The notes under the pieces were generated by a model, which saw only the letters and a list, made by a program, of their open reading frames with translations, was not told the origin of the DNA and did no database searches. DNA of 64,000 nucleotides. Source: Symbiodinium microadriaticum. Lineage: Eukaryota; Sar; Dinophyceae; Suessiales; Symbiodiniaceae. The stretch is taken from contig LSRX01001099.1 of the NCBI GenBank assembly GCA_001939145.1, positions 164,698 through 228,697 on the forward strand, in the 5' to 3' direction. Shown piece after piece: positions 43,700 through 54,790 of the stretch; the stretch's first letter is position 1, and each line of letters begins with the position of its first letter. The position numbers and the translations under genes were made by a program.

Positions 43700-44461
43700 C
43701 TGCCCGGCGAGGCTTCCGGGCAACGCGCTCCAATCTGCTTGGCGCATGGCAGCGCTTTACGCCAGCTGCAGCGGAAGGAGGTTGCTGGCAAGACTTTTGT
43801 GCGCTGTGCCGATTTGTGGCCAGAGTCCTGGGCTACTCACTCTTCCTCTGCCAGAAGAGAGAATTCTAGATACGGAAGCACTCAGAGTCCGTGTGCCCTG
43901 CTTTAACAAGGTCCTACTTCTTGTCGCCTCAAGCCGAGAGCCTCCTCCTCGCCGGTCGTGCGAGTACCTGATCGAGCAAATCAGCCGCTTCCAGGATGAA
44001 CGCCAGACTGAGATGTGGGAGGCTGAACATGCAGACATCTGCAAAGACAGCTCGCTCGGCATCGCGAAGCACCGTACCCAATCGGTCGGCGTGTGTCCAG
44101 CTTGGTCAACACGTCTCCACAACTGACTCCATGACGCTCAGGGTGCATTTCCGATCTCTGCTTCTGGATGGTTGACGATTCTGGTTTCAGCGCCGTTGAG
44201 CTCCAGATGTGTCCAGACATGGATGCACAAGAGACCGGAATGCCGCAAAAACAGCCAGCGCTCCTGTGTGATGTTTGTGATGCGGCGGTCCAAGTGAGAC
44301 ACAACTTGCAGCACACAGGCTTTGACCACCCTTGCCCCACATGTGGGCCAGCCAGCATCGGCCATGTCATGTCCAGCGGATTTTGCCTTTCAGAAATCAC
44401 CCCAGAGTTGCTGTCACATAGTACTGCAGCAGGCAAGGCAGTAGGCCCTCGCATCTCTTGA
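43700..44461 (+). CDS. Coding-like exons after the GT8 domain, cysteine-containing tail
   Basis: A frame near 43950-44070 reads YLIEQISRFQDERQTEMWEA. Another, 44168-44461, reads QPALLCDVCDAAVQVRHNLQ followed by HPCPTCG and ends with TGA. The CxxC...H...CxxC spacing suggests a small zinc-binding module. These may be 3' exons of the GT8 gene or a separate gene; splicing was not resolved. Confidence 0.35.
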
Positions 44462-45701
44462 CTTGATAACCGCTAAATCCTGAATCGCTCTACGCCACAA
44501 ACACATGGATGCCTTTGGATACATGGGTCTCTGGAGGCCCTCTTCGGACCGAGCGAGCAAACTGTGATACAGAAAGGTAGTGGGGACTCTTTTGTTTTGC
44601 AGTAGGTAAGAGGTTCTTGACTTTCGCGCTGGCGTGTGCTGCAACCCTGCAGGTGAGCAGGCTCCCGACTTGGCCGCTCTGCCCTTATCTGACTAGTGGC
44701 GAACGAAACTCGGAGAGAAGCAAGGTTACCTTTGCTTCCCGCACACCTCCAGCTTCGTGATGGAATGACGAGCTCGTGCTGCTGGCGAGGAGAACAGTGG
44801 CTGCTTGCAAAGACTTTGTCGTTCGACAGCCGCATGCTGATGGCAAAGCCTGCCAATTCACGAGGGAGCTAAAGCTTGTCATGGTTTTGCAAGATTGATG
44901 AGTACTTGGCCGTGCACGAGCCAAGGCTAATGTGATTGGTCGGGTGTCTCGGAACCTAGAGGCGCGGGTCAGCTGGGACATGCTTGGCTTCTGAGATTGC
45001 TCTTCAGCTGCACACAAAAGAGGCGCAAGTGCCAACTGGTATCGCTCCAGACGCGCTCAGCAGCAACTTGGCAAACATGCACAGCGAACGTGGAGTTGCT
45101 TCCACACGAATCTGCACCGAAGGGTGACGGCGCGAAGCTAATTACTCAGTAGCTCGCCAAGTGCCACAGCAGTTTACGAAGGTCCAGGCGCAGCAGATGA
45201 GCCACCAAACTTAGCAGCCTCCGGAATAGTGTAGCCCGACCACTGCAAGGCGAAGTTCGGCGCACCAGCGCCAAGGCCGCAGGGCCACACCCGAATCCAA
45301 CCTTGTCGGCGTTGGATTCGCCAATCAGTCGTGTACTGGTAGAGACATCTGAAAAATTAGAATGGGCGCTTGCATCGCGCAGGCTGCACTTCGGCTCCGT
45401 ACGCCCAGTCCCACACGAAGCTTTCGAACTTTCGAGCCAGTTCTGCAGACGAGGCGAACTCCCACGGTAAAGAAGGGCCGTGCACTGTGCACCGGAGAAG
45501 TGCCTGCAGAGTTTGTTCCGTGCTCCCTGTGCTCGTCTTCATTCAACCAAGGAAGCCAGACGGCTCAAGGGTCCGCTAAGAGGTAAGAGCACAGCGGCAT
45601 AGCCCTAGTCAACAGAGAGGGATTCCGAGGAGCAGGCGGGGCACGGCCGAACGGCCGAAGAAAGCCGCTAGTCACTGCTTTCGCTCCTCGGACCTCAAGC
45701 C
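44462..45701. other. No gene assigned; upstream flank of the SLC13-type gene
   Basis: A short open frame at 45362-45586 (MGACIAQAALRLRTPSPTRS) lies 116 bp before the transporter start and could be an upstream exon or chance. Nothing else is recognised. Confidence 0.35.
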
Positions 45702-48700
45702 ATGAACGAGCACGAGGTGATGACATGGCAAGCGTGGACGGTCCTGGCGATGATCCTGGTGACTTTGGTCCTGCTGTTCTTAGAGGTAGGCTCTCCGGAG
45801 CAGATCATGCTGGGGACCTTGGTCGTTTTGTGGAACATGGGCATTGTCTCGACGCCAGATGCTCTTGACGGTTTCTCAAACACCGGGCTTATTTCTATTG
45901 GTGCTCTTTTCATTGTGATGCAGGCAGTCGACAAGTCCAGGGTGGTGGACTACGCGGCACGTCGGATCTTGGGAGCGCAGATTTCAGACAGGGTGGTGTT
46001 GCTTCGCATTTGTTTCCTTGTCTTCGCGCTATCTGGATTCTGCAACAACACCCCATTGGTTGTCCTTTTCATGCCGATCGTCCGAGACTGGGCACGAACA
46101 CATCAGCGAGCACCCTCTACTTTTCTTATTCCACTCAGCTACTCGGCAATCATGGGTGGCATGTTGACAACTATCGGGACCAGTACAAATTTGCTGGTGA
46201 ACGGCTTGCTGGAGAAGGAAGGCTACAAACCGTTTGGCTTCTTCGAACCAGCCATCGTTGGGCTGCCCATGGGCATCCTGAGCTTCACCTTAATTATCCT
46301 TCTTGGTCCTCTGGTTCTGCCAGACAACAAGGGTGGTCTCTTCCGAGAAGTTCGAGAGCATGGCGACAATTTGGTCACTGCCTTGGATATTGCAGAGGCC
46401 AAGACTCTCCCGCCAAGCTTCCACGCTAGCCCATACAAGCTCTTGAACAGAAGTTCCTTCCATGTTGACTGAAGCTCACAGCGGCAGGACTCGCCGTGGG
46501 TGGGTCGGCCAGCTGTGGACGTACTCATCTCTATGGGGCTGCCACCCAGTAGCTTGTTGAAGATCCGGCGTCGGATGCAACTTGGCTGCACCCGTGATTT
46601 CCCAATCATGCTTCTTGCTTCAGAAAGGATACGAAAGATGTGATCCACAGAGGGCAAGGCTTGTGGCTTGCATGTCTGTCAGGGTCAGGAGCTGTTCTGT
46701 TTAAAAGCCCTCGATAATTCACCGGCGAGCTCAGGAGTACATCGAGGTTCACTTGGCCTAGGCGGTTTCTTTATGAATTACTGGGGTCTGTAGAGTCAGC
46801 TGGAACAGGGACTGCATGGTCTGCATAGGTGTGATGCAGATGTGATTGGACTGGGCAAGCCTATGTCCACCCGTTTTACAACTCAGGTATGACTGCTTGT
46901 AGTGCTGACGTTTAAGATGTCGGCACGTTTATGTAAGAGGACGACGGGGAGCTCCAGTGATCTCGAGTGCTCTCTTCATTGCACGGTTTTTCCGGACGTG
47001 TGCGTGGGACATCAGTTGTTTCGCCTCTGCAATAGATTTAGTCGTTGTCACATCGTCTTAGGAGTGGGACCCGGCTCGAGCTAGGCAAAGGGTGTAAGCA
47101 AGTATCGTCAAGTCGCTTGGCTTTAAACGTTTCTGAGGCCGGCTGACAAGGCACCTTCGCCATTGCATTTGACCCTCGGCTCGGCGGAGCCTAAAGAGTG
47201 TCCTGGTATCAAGCTGGATGCTCTGTCCTGTCTCCAACGGTTACACTTCAGCTTGGCAACGAGTTGTGCGCGGTATCCGAGGTTGATTTTGCCTCCGAGC
47301 GAAGCATCCACCAGCGATGAACTCGAGCACAGCTTCCAAGTTCGTTTTCTCAACTTAGACATTGAGGCTACTTGTGAGGGAGATCCAGATATTATGGAAG
47401 TGCAGCCTGTTCGCAACACTGACCCTCGGTCCTGACAGCAATAAGAATGCCTGGCGCATGCTTGCGGAAATGACATCTGGGCGCGTAAAGGATACAGAGA
47501 GACTTATGTACAAATCCGGACTGCCAACTTAGGAGACAGCACAAGGCGGCGACCTGCTACTATTGTCGTTGCCCCGAGACAGGGTGGTGGAGGTAATGTC
47601 GAAGCAAGAACGTGGGATACGAGTTCGCAGTATGCACGCAAGCCAAGCTGCAACTGGACAGTCTGAGTTCGTCGAATTAGTCCTCAGTGCCAGTTCTCCA
47701 TTGCTGGGCCAGCCGATCTGCTCCATGGCCGAATCGAGCACTATGGGTGTCGTGTTGAAGGTGCTGCGTTTTTGTCGAACAAACACAGCTGACAGGCAAT
47801 GCTGCTCAAATCGTCAGCGATGGCTACAACGCTGGCTTGATCGCCGTTCGATCGCGATACTGGGGGACAAGCTTCGCCACCAGCGACAAGCCAGATGAGA
47901 TGGGAGACAGCCCTTTCCGCAGGAAGTCCTCTGCTACTTTCATGGCGGGTGATGTGATCCTTGTTTTGGGCGCTACAGGAAATTCGTACTCCAATTCACA
48001 TTTCCTGCTAGTCACACGTCTTGGCTCGTTGCCCAAACCCATGTCTTGGTATGACGTGATTCCACTGGTGGTTTTTGTCCCGGCATTGGTGCTGACTTCA
48101 CTGGACATGATCAGCATGGTGCAGCTTTCTGTCACACTGTCGTGCATGTTTATCCTCGGGGGCTGGATAAAGGCCAGCGACATCAGAACGATCGTCGATT
48201 GGCAGCTGCTGATCTTGATCGGATCGGCTTTGGGTGTCGCACAGGCGATGGCGAAATCCGGCCTCGCAGCCGGCATCTCGCGAGGAATCATTGCCACGGG
48301 GCTTCCCAACTGGCTGGCGCCCTCACTCCTCTACCTTATCGTCATGGTCACAACCGAGATGGTGACGAACAATGCCGCAGCAGCACTGGGAGTTCCCTTG
48401 GCCGTCGACCTGGCGGAGAAGATGGGCCTCGCGTCACCTCACCCCTTGGTCTTGTCCTTATGACTTATGTGTTGAGGGAGCAAGTTCGAAGTTTGCGGAG
48501 CAGAACAGTCTGTGAAGCGCTGGTCCTTTGATTCTTTGATGCCAGGTCATGGTGGTCATGATTGCTGCATCCACATCTTTTGCCAGCCCGATTGGCTACG
48601 CAACAAACCTCATCGCTGGCAGCTCAAAATCATGGCTTGTCATAAGATTCGCTGGAACACGATAGCCGGTTCAAGACGGTGCTTCAATGCTTGCCCGTTG

Positions 48701-48822
48701 CTCAGGTCATGGGTCCAGGAGGCTACTCTTTCCTGGATTTTTTGAGGTTGGGTGGTTTGCTGGACTTGTTCTGGCTTATCGGAGTGAGCTGTCTTCTGCC
48801 ATGGCTCTGGCCGATGGCGTGA
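45702..48822 (+). CDS. SLC13/DASS-family anion (sulfate-type) transporter with two RCK_C-like domains
   Basis: Start MNEHEVMTWQAW at 45702. The first exon (to about 46460) has several hydrophobic helices and family motifs: FSNTGLISIGALFIVM, FCNNTPLVVLFMPIV and TTIGTSTNLLVNG. It is followed by an RCK_C-like segment, DSPWVGRPAVDVL (about 46495), then a second, FVELVLSASSPLLGQ (about 47670) with YNAGLIAVRSRYWG (about 47825) and GDVILVLGATG. The long exon ending near 48445 returns to membrane helices with TEMVTNNAAAALGVPLA, the inverted-repeat partner of NNTP. Exon 48545-48625 reads MIAASTSFASPIGYATNLI. Exon 48706-48822 reads GPGGYSFLDFLRLGG and ends at TGA. This layout (transporter half, two RCK_C, transporter half) is known from bacterial and algal SAC1/SLT-type sulfate transporters. 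Substrate is inferred, not shown. Confidence 0.9.
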
Positions 48823-50180
48823 TGGCAGTTTCGTTGAATATGCATTTCTAGCTTTAACTTTTTTATTTGCTGCGACGTGCCAAGCACGTGAAGAATCCGT
48901 TTGTTTTCCCACGTCGGACTGAAGGGAGGGACCCCCAGTCCCCAGGACCGGCCGAACAGAGATAACGAAAAACAGGCAGAGTATGCAGAATGTGGACGAG
49001 GGCTACTCGTAGTAATGATCCGAGTCGGCCGGATACTTGGCATCCTACACTGCGGCCTTTAGGGCCCAGTGGGAGCAATTAGCTGCTTCAATCCCCGGCC
49101 ACACAGGCCAAGCATGCGGAAGTCTCAGCTAGAGACAGCGCAAGTCTCAGTTAGAGAGGAGTCAGATTTCTTCTCACGGTTCGCGAGGTGCATGAAATTG
49201 CATGCATCTGCTACAGCAGGCTTGGCAAGGAGTCTTGCTGGCGCGCGGCAAGGTTTTGCCATTCTTGCCCCGTTCCTTTCTCTTCTGCGAGTTGTTTGCC
49301 ACCAGGTACCTCATCATTAAGTTCAGTCGTCAAAACTCTTCTAAATCAAATTGTATGCAAGCAAAATCCACTTTCAGTGAGCTTACGGCCTTTTAACCGT
49401 ATGCTCATCGAAGAGAGGCCACATGAAGCCACTCCTTTGGAGATGCTTTCAACCGGTGCACGCCTGCCTAATCCCCTTCGCGAACCAGACCCCTCCGCGG
49501 CCGAACAGCAGAGCCAAAACGTGATCTCGTCGCTCAGTGAGCTTCTCGCTTGGTCGGCCGTTGTTGCCTTGCTGCGCCGTCCACAGTTGCCAGGCCTCCC
49601 CGCTACAATGTGCCAGTGCACACAAGGCCGTGGGAGTGCCCGCTAGAAATGGTGGTTGATTGTGATTGTGGTTGCAAAGCAAAGTGAGGAGTTTAGGGCG
49701 GACTTAGCGTCACACAAAAAGTGCCCAAAGGCCGAGTCTTGCAGCCGGTCCAGGTCGAGAGTCTTTTCACGCGAGCACACAACCAGAGCTCTCTTCCGTC
49801 CCACCGCTGCCACAACAGACCCGTCTTAGCGCAAAGATCACAAACTCTGCAAGCTTTTGTAATACTAGGGGTTCGAGGCGAAACAAACTGCTGCCTGCCC
49901 GCTCCAGCTCGGCGCAGGTTACAACAGGCAAGCTTCCCGCATGGATCCACAGAGGCTGACACTCGTAGACGGCATGTTCGATTCATGCCTCAAGCCATGC
50001 AATGCCTTGCATACCTGCAGGCATCGGTGCAGCATGCACTACTGAGCTTTGGTACAAGGGCCGAGCCCTTGCTTTCAAAGCTGGCGGCCCTGTCGCAATC
50101 TCTCAGGCCCGGCATGGACACTGGGACAGTTGTCAACCCTTGGTTTTGCATCTCTGCTTGTTTGTGTGAATCTCGAGGGT
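48823..50180. other. No gene recognised
   Basis: Short frames without family character. A CCGCTACAATGTGCCAGTGC phrase near 49598 weakly resembles 420-440 near the first retrotransposon fragment, but the match is too short to call. Confidence 0.4.
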
Positions 50181-50333
50181 GTCCGGAGGGAATCAAACCA
50201 AGACTCCCATCCTCAAGAGAAGCCACGAGAATCAACAGAGGTACAAAATTGTTGGGATGAGGCCGAAGATGAAGCTATGCATCAACTGCTGCGATAGCTC
50301 TACTGAGATTCCGCCATATTCATCCGGAGTCTT

Positions 50334-50792
50334 TCTGCTTGAGTTGCCAGCCACCCTCGAGTTCCTTATCGATACCAACACCTGTAGCTGTCGTGTTTGG
50401 GGGGCTTGCCAGGGCAGCCAAGCAGAAGGCCGTGGAGCAAAGCCACGAGAACATCCGCTTGAAGCACCAGGCGGGATATAGAGGACTTTGAACCGAGCTT
50501 CCTGAGACTGAGAATTTACACACCCGAAGGTGGAAAAGCATGCACCATCCCAAGCTTGTTTGTTGAGATTTGCTGGCTGGCACAACGAGATCCTGTTGCA
50601 CTCAGTCACTCAGGCCGGTATGTGCCTGAAGTTGGCCTCATCCTCGGCAGCTTCTCCAGCTACCCTCCAGTGGTGGGCTTCGTCGCACAGGCTGACCTCA
50701 AAAAGCAGAATCTCTTCTTTGAAGAGAGGAGGCGGCAGCTCCAACAGCAGGACGAGGTGGGCCTTCGCAAGAGTTCCGAACGGCTTTTGTAG
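50334..50792 (+). CDS. Coding-like exons, product unknown
   Basis: About 50370-50480 reads PVAVVFGGLARAAKQKAVEQ then SHENIRLKHQAGYRG. About 50556-50792 reads GRYVPEVGLILGSFSSYPPV then a charged helical tail (KKQNLFFEERRRQLQQQDEV) and a stop. A hydrophobic patch followed by a coiled-coil-like end suggests a small membrane-associated or structural protein. No family recognised. Confidence 0.35.
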
Positions 50793-51189
50793 TCCTGCCA
50801 TAGGTCTCAGAAACTACTGTCACGATCCTCCTGAGACTAACAGGTGTTGATGAGCACAAACCGCTCCCAGCTGGAAAGGCACCCATGGTCGCTGTGCATG
50901 GGGGCTAATGCCCCGGACTGGTTGGCTGATGCGCTACAGGTTCCGCATGGCCTCAGAAGATCTGGCAGCTGCCAGGTTGGGGCACAGGGTGTAAGAGGGC
51001 TCGGCCGGTTCGCAGCCGGGACTTTCCGGCTTTGCGAGGCAGCGCCTTCACGACGGCATCCCCGCGACGCTTAGAACTAGGCTTGAAATGCAAGCATGGA
51101 CGTCTTCTGATGCGGAGGAAAAAGTCGCTTGATCCTGCAAGCCGGTGATAGGTGTGGGAAATTTTGGGCTCGAGTTGAATACGACTTCC

Positions 51190-51429
51190 CGTGGCGAGTA
51201 GGCGGGTGACATGCCAATCCAGGAGCTCTGGAAGCACATCAACGCTTCTTTGCAAGTTTCGAGCAAGTCAGTTGCACTGATAGCCGGAACGATCTTACTG
51301 TGCAACATCGGGAGGAGCATGTTCGCCAAAATGGCTCGCCGAACACATTGCACATCTCTCTATTTGCGGCATACTTCTAAATCAGACCGGTCCTATGATC
51401 TCCTTCTCCCAGCTCCTTGGCATCTAAGG
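51190..51429 (+). CDS. Short coding-like frame at the edge of the AT-rich block, product unknown
   Basis: Reads MPIQELWKHINASLQVSSKS then VALIAGTILLCNIGRSMFAK and ends with TAA at 51427-51429, directly where the base composition changes. It could be a terminal exon. It has one short hydrophobic stretch and no recognised domain. Confidence 0.3.
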
Positions 51430-54400
51430 TGATGAGATACTTACTATATAGAAAATTTTAATACATGACACAAACGATTAGTGTTATTTGTCAACGATAT
51501 TGGAAACATAATTTGATGATAAGATGTAGATTTCTTCAGAAATATGATAGACGGAAATTCATTTATTTTCAAGACATCTCAGTTGTTTGTGAGAAAGATG
51601 ACAGCAGCAAAAAGATGAAAAGGATGTGACTTATTTATAGTCTTGAGGTAGAGGATTATTCGTGTGGAGTCGTCAGACACTGCTATGCAGGAGCCAAAAA
51701 GTCCGAATAAGGATGAAATTATAAAGGATAAATCGCAATAACTCAAAGATATATTGAAGGATAATTTTTGTTACTTGAAAAATTTAGATCTGCTTAATTT
51801 CAATTAAAACGGTGTCGTGCTACTTGCATCCGTGATTCTGTGCGCGCCCCTGGTCCCTTGTAACTTGGTCCCTTGACGCGTTCCTTCTTGAAAGCCTCTT
51901 GTATGCCTGTCTCGCGGTACTAAAATTCTGGAAATGTTACACCGCGCAACCTTAGCTCCCGGTAGTAAAATCCGAGAGATTTCGGTAGCTTTAGGAAATC
52001 TCGAAGGTATTGATTGAGCTTTGCCAAATTTTGGTAACTTTAGGAGGCTTTATGCTCGGGGTCATTGAATTTGCAGGATATTTGGTAGGCAAGGGCTGTT
52101 TTGGCTTCAAGGTCGGAAAAACATGGAATACCAGTGTGACGTTGGATTCGAGGCACATACTCTTTTCTGTTAGGCAGCTATAAGGAGACATTCTCGTGGT
52201 AATAAAATGCAGATTTCTGGTAGCGGCTCTAGTGCCGTGCTTTCTGAATATAAGCGTTTCCGTGTGTCGCTCTATGTGTCTGTGTGTGTGTGTGTGTGTT
52301 TATGTGCATGTGTGTGTGTGTGTGCATGTGCCTCTGTGTGTATTTGTAGGTATATTTGGATATATATATATATATGGAATGGATTTGTTTGTCCGCCCGT
52401 CTGTCTATTTATATCTATTTGTCTATCTGTTTTGTTTGTCATCTTAATTATATATGTAATTATCTCTGTTCTCTCTCTCTTTCTCTTATTTGAATTTTAT
52501 TTATTAAATAATATGAGATTCTCTATTTATTTCTCTAGGCTCTATTCGTCTCTTAATTTTTGTTTCTTTTTCTCTCTAGATTCATTTTGTATCTAGATAT
52601 ATTTATATATTTTTATTTAATATAATTATGAGAATTCTTATTCTTATAAGATTTATTGAAAAAAAAATTCTATTGAAATATATAAAAATATATAATTATT
52701 TTCGTATTTGGTCGAGAAATTTTGTAAAAAATAGAAAGGCTTTTTTATTTATTTATAGTTATATTTCTATTTTTATATCGTAAAATTTATGTGGGTATTT
52801 AATATTTTTAATAATAAACATTCAAAAATTTAAAGATATATTTCTTATAAGAATGAAAAAAAAATTATGATAATATAAAACAATGAAATTAAGTCTGATT
52901 TCTATTCGCTATGAGATTTATAAGAGAGATATTATAATAAGAAATATGAAATGAAAAAAATGAAATATATAAAAGCATATTAATTTTAAATTATAAAAAT
53001 ATTTTTTTAATATGAATTGGACGAATATTATATAGATATGAAGTTTTATATAATTGTTTGAATTTTAAAAATTATTACGATATATTCGGATATTAATTTG
53101 ATAAGAAAAATATTATAATAATAAAAGAAAATTAAAGCCATATTAAATTATATTTCGATTTTGATTTTTATATTTTCTATATTTGATATAAGAATATTAA
53201 TTGAATGAATTGGACCGAATATATATATAAATATATTATTTTTTATATATAAGATTTTCTTTTATTTTATATATATATATCGAAGGCAGCAATAAAATAC
53301 TAGAAATAAAAAAAAAAATAATAATAATAATAAATAAAAAATATATATAATGATAATTAAATATCATTAATAAATCGAGAAGCAACAAAAAAACGCCAAA
53401 AATAGATAATAATGATTCGTCTTCGATTCTGAGGAAATATAGAAAGATAAAAGCGGACGAAATACCTTCCAAGATAATAATCTTTTAATTTAAAAAAAAA
53501 TAAATCTTCGAGATTTTTAAGACTTGACGAATTAAGAGAAGAAATAGTAGATAAAATCGAGCGCTTCGCGAATGTATAATCTATGAAAATAATGACTTGA
53601 TATTTAGTCGATTGAAATTGTCAAAATACAAACCTCAGAAATAATTATCAAAAGATAATTAAGAAGCATGATCTTCGCTAAATCGTTCATAATAATAGCC
53701 TGCCGGTCGAGGTAAGCAAGTCAAGATAAGAATATGATCGTATATGAGAAAGCCGGGTATTTGGGAATAGCGCGAATATTATGAGTCTATATGCGACCTT
53801 AATAAATGAATAGAGAAAGCTTGCTATTCCCAGACCAGAACCACAAATGAGAAAGAATGAAAGGATCGAGAATATACTAATTTAATACCAAAATAATAAA
53901 ATAATTTGGAAACGGCTAGATATTGATTGGATCTATCGGAGTTCTTATGAGGATGAATCGAAATATGAATCCGAAATAATTCTATTTATGAAGAGTCGTA
54001 GTAATAGAAATTATTTTTTCTAATAATCCAAAAGAATATAGGCTATCTGGCTTCGAATAAGAGAAAATAGCGAAAATAGAAAGGGCAATTTCATTAAAGA
54101 AATCTTCGATAAAATCCTCCTCAGACCTAGAGAAAAAAAACAGTCGTATTAAATGCCCGATTCTAAAGAAAACAAAAAAATCGATATCTAGAATATCAAT
54201 TTAGAAATCATTCGAATTTAATTCGGCCCGAAATTTTCGAAACCGAAAGAACATCAGAAATAAAATAAGAATAAAAATCTTATAGAATCATTCCAATGAA
54301 TTTAATTTATGTAGTCTTTTGTTTTATAAATAAATAAAATCGAACCTCCAAAATTCAAAGAAATCGTATAAAATAGATTCATAAAGAAATTTATTTCGAT

Positions 54401-54790
54401 TTTTATATATTAATAAACCAGATATTTCCTTTATATTAATGGATCTCCAAAAAAAAAAAACGAAATAACTATATATATTAGATACCTAACCTTATATCTA
54501 GAATAGCCTAAGAATATAAAAAGCCTCCTTAATTCCAAAACAGATTATATAAAATTAAGCCTAAATAATATGATATTATATTTATATGAATTAAAGATAT
54601 GTTGAAAAAATATGCGAGAAATATCTTCGTCGTTGAAAAATTAATAATCTTTTCGAGGAGCCGATTATTAAGAATGTTTATCTTATAATTCATTTTCTTG
54701 AATAATTTATCTATCGGCCATAATGGTTTTGATAATTTTGTATTTCATAAATCAGTGTTTAATTGTGAGGTTTCCATTGAATGGGAATGG
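51430..54790. other. Very AT-rich non-coding block (about 3.4 kb) of foreign-looking composition
   Basis: Composition changes abruptly at both ends. From about 52440 to 54750 nearly everything is A/T with scattered TCGA/CGAA words, and stops fill all six frames. No protein over about 80 residues with real complexity is possible. An interior part (51830-52200) is less AT-rich and contains two close copies of TGGTCCCTTG and several GGTA(G/A)CTTTAGGA-like phrases. No rRNA, tRNA or organellar gene could be recognised. Confidence 0.75.
52255..52375. repeat. (TG)n-rich microsatellite followed by (TA)n
   Basis: Alternating TGTGTG/TGCATGTG runs, then TATATATATATAT. It lies inside the AT-rich block. 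Confidence 0.85.

Noticed and set aside
53236..53472. Minus-strand frame in the AT-rich island resembling a hydrophobic peptide
   Set aside because: Low-complexity Ile/Phe/Leu runs caused by composition; no start context or domain.
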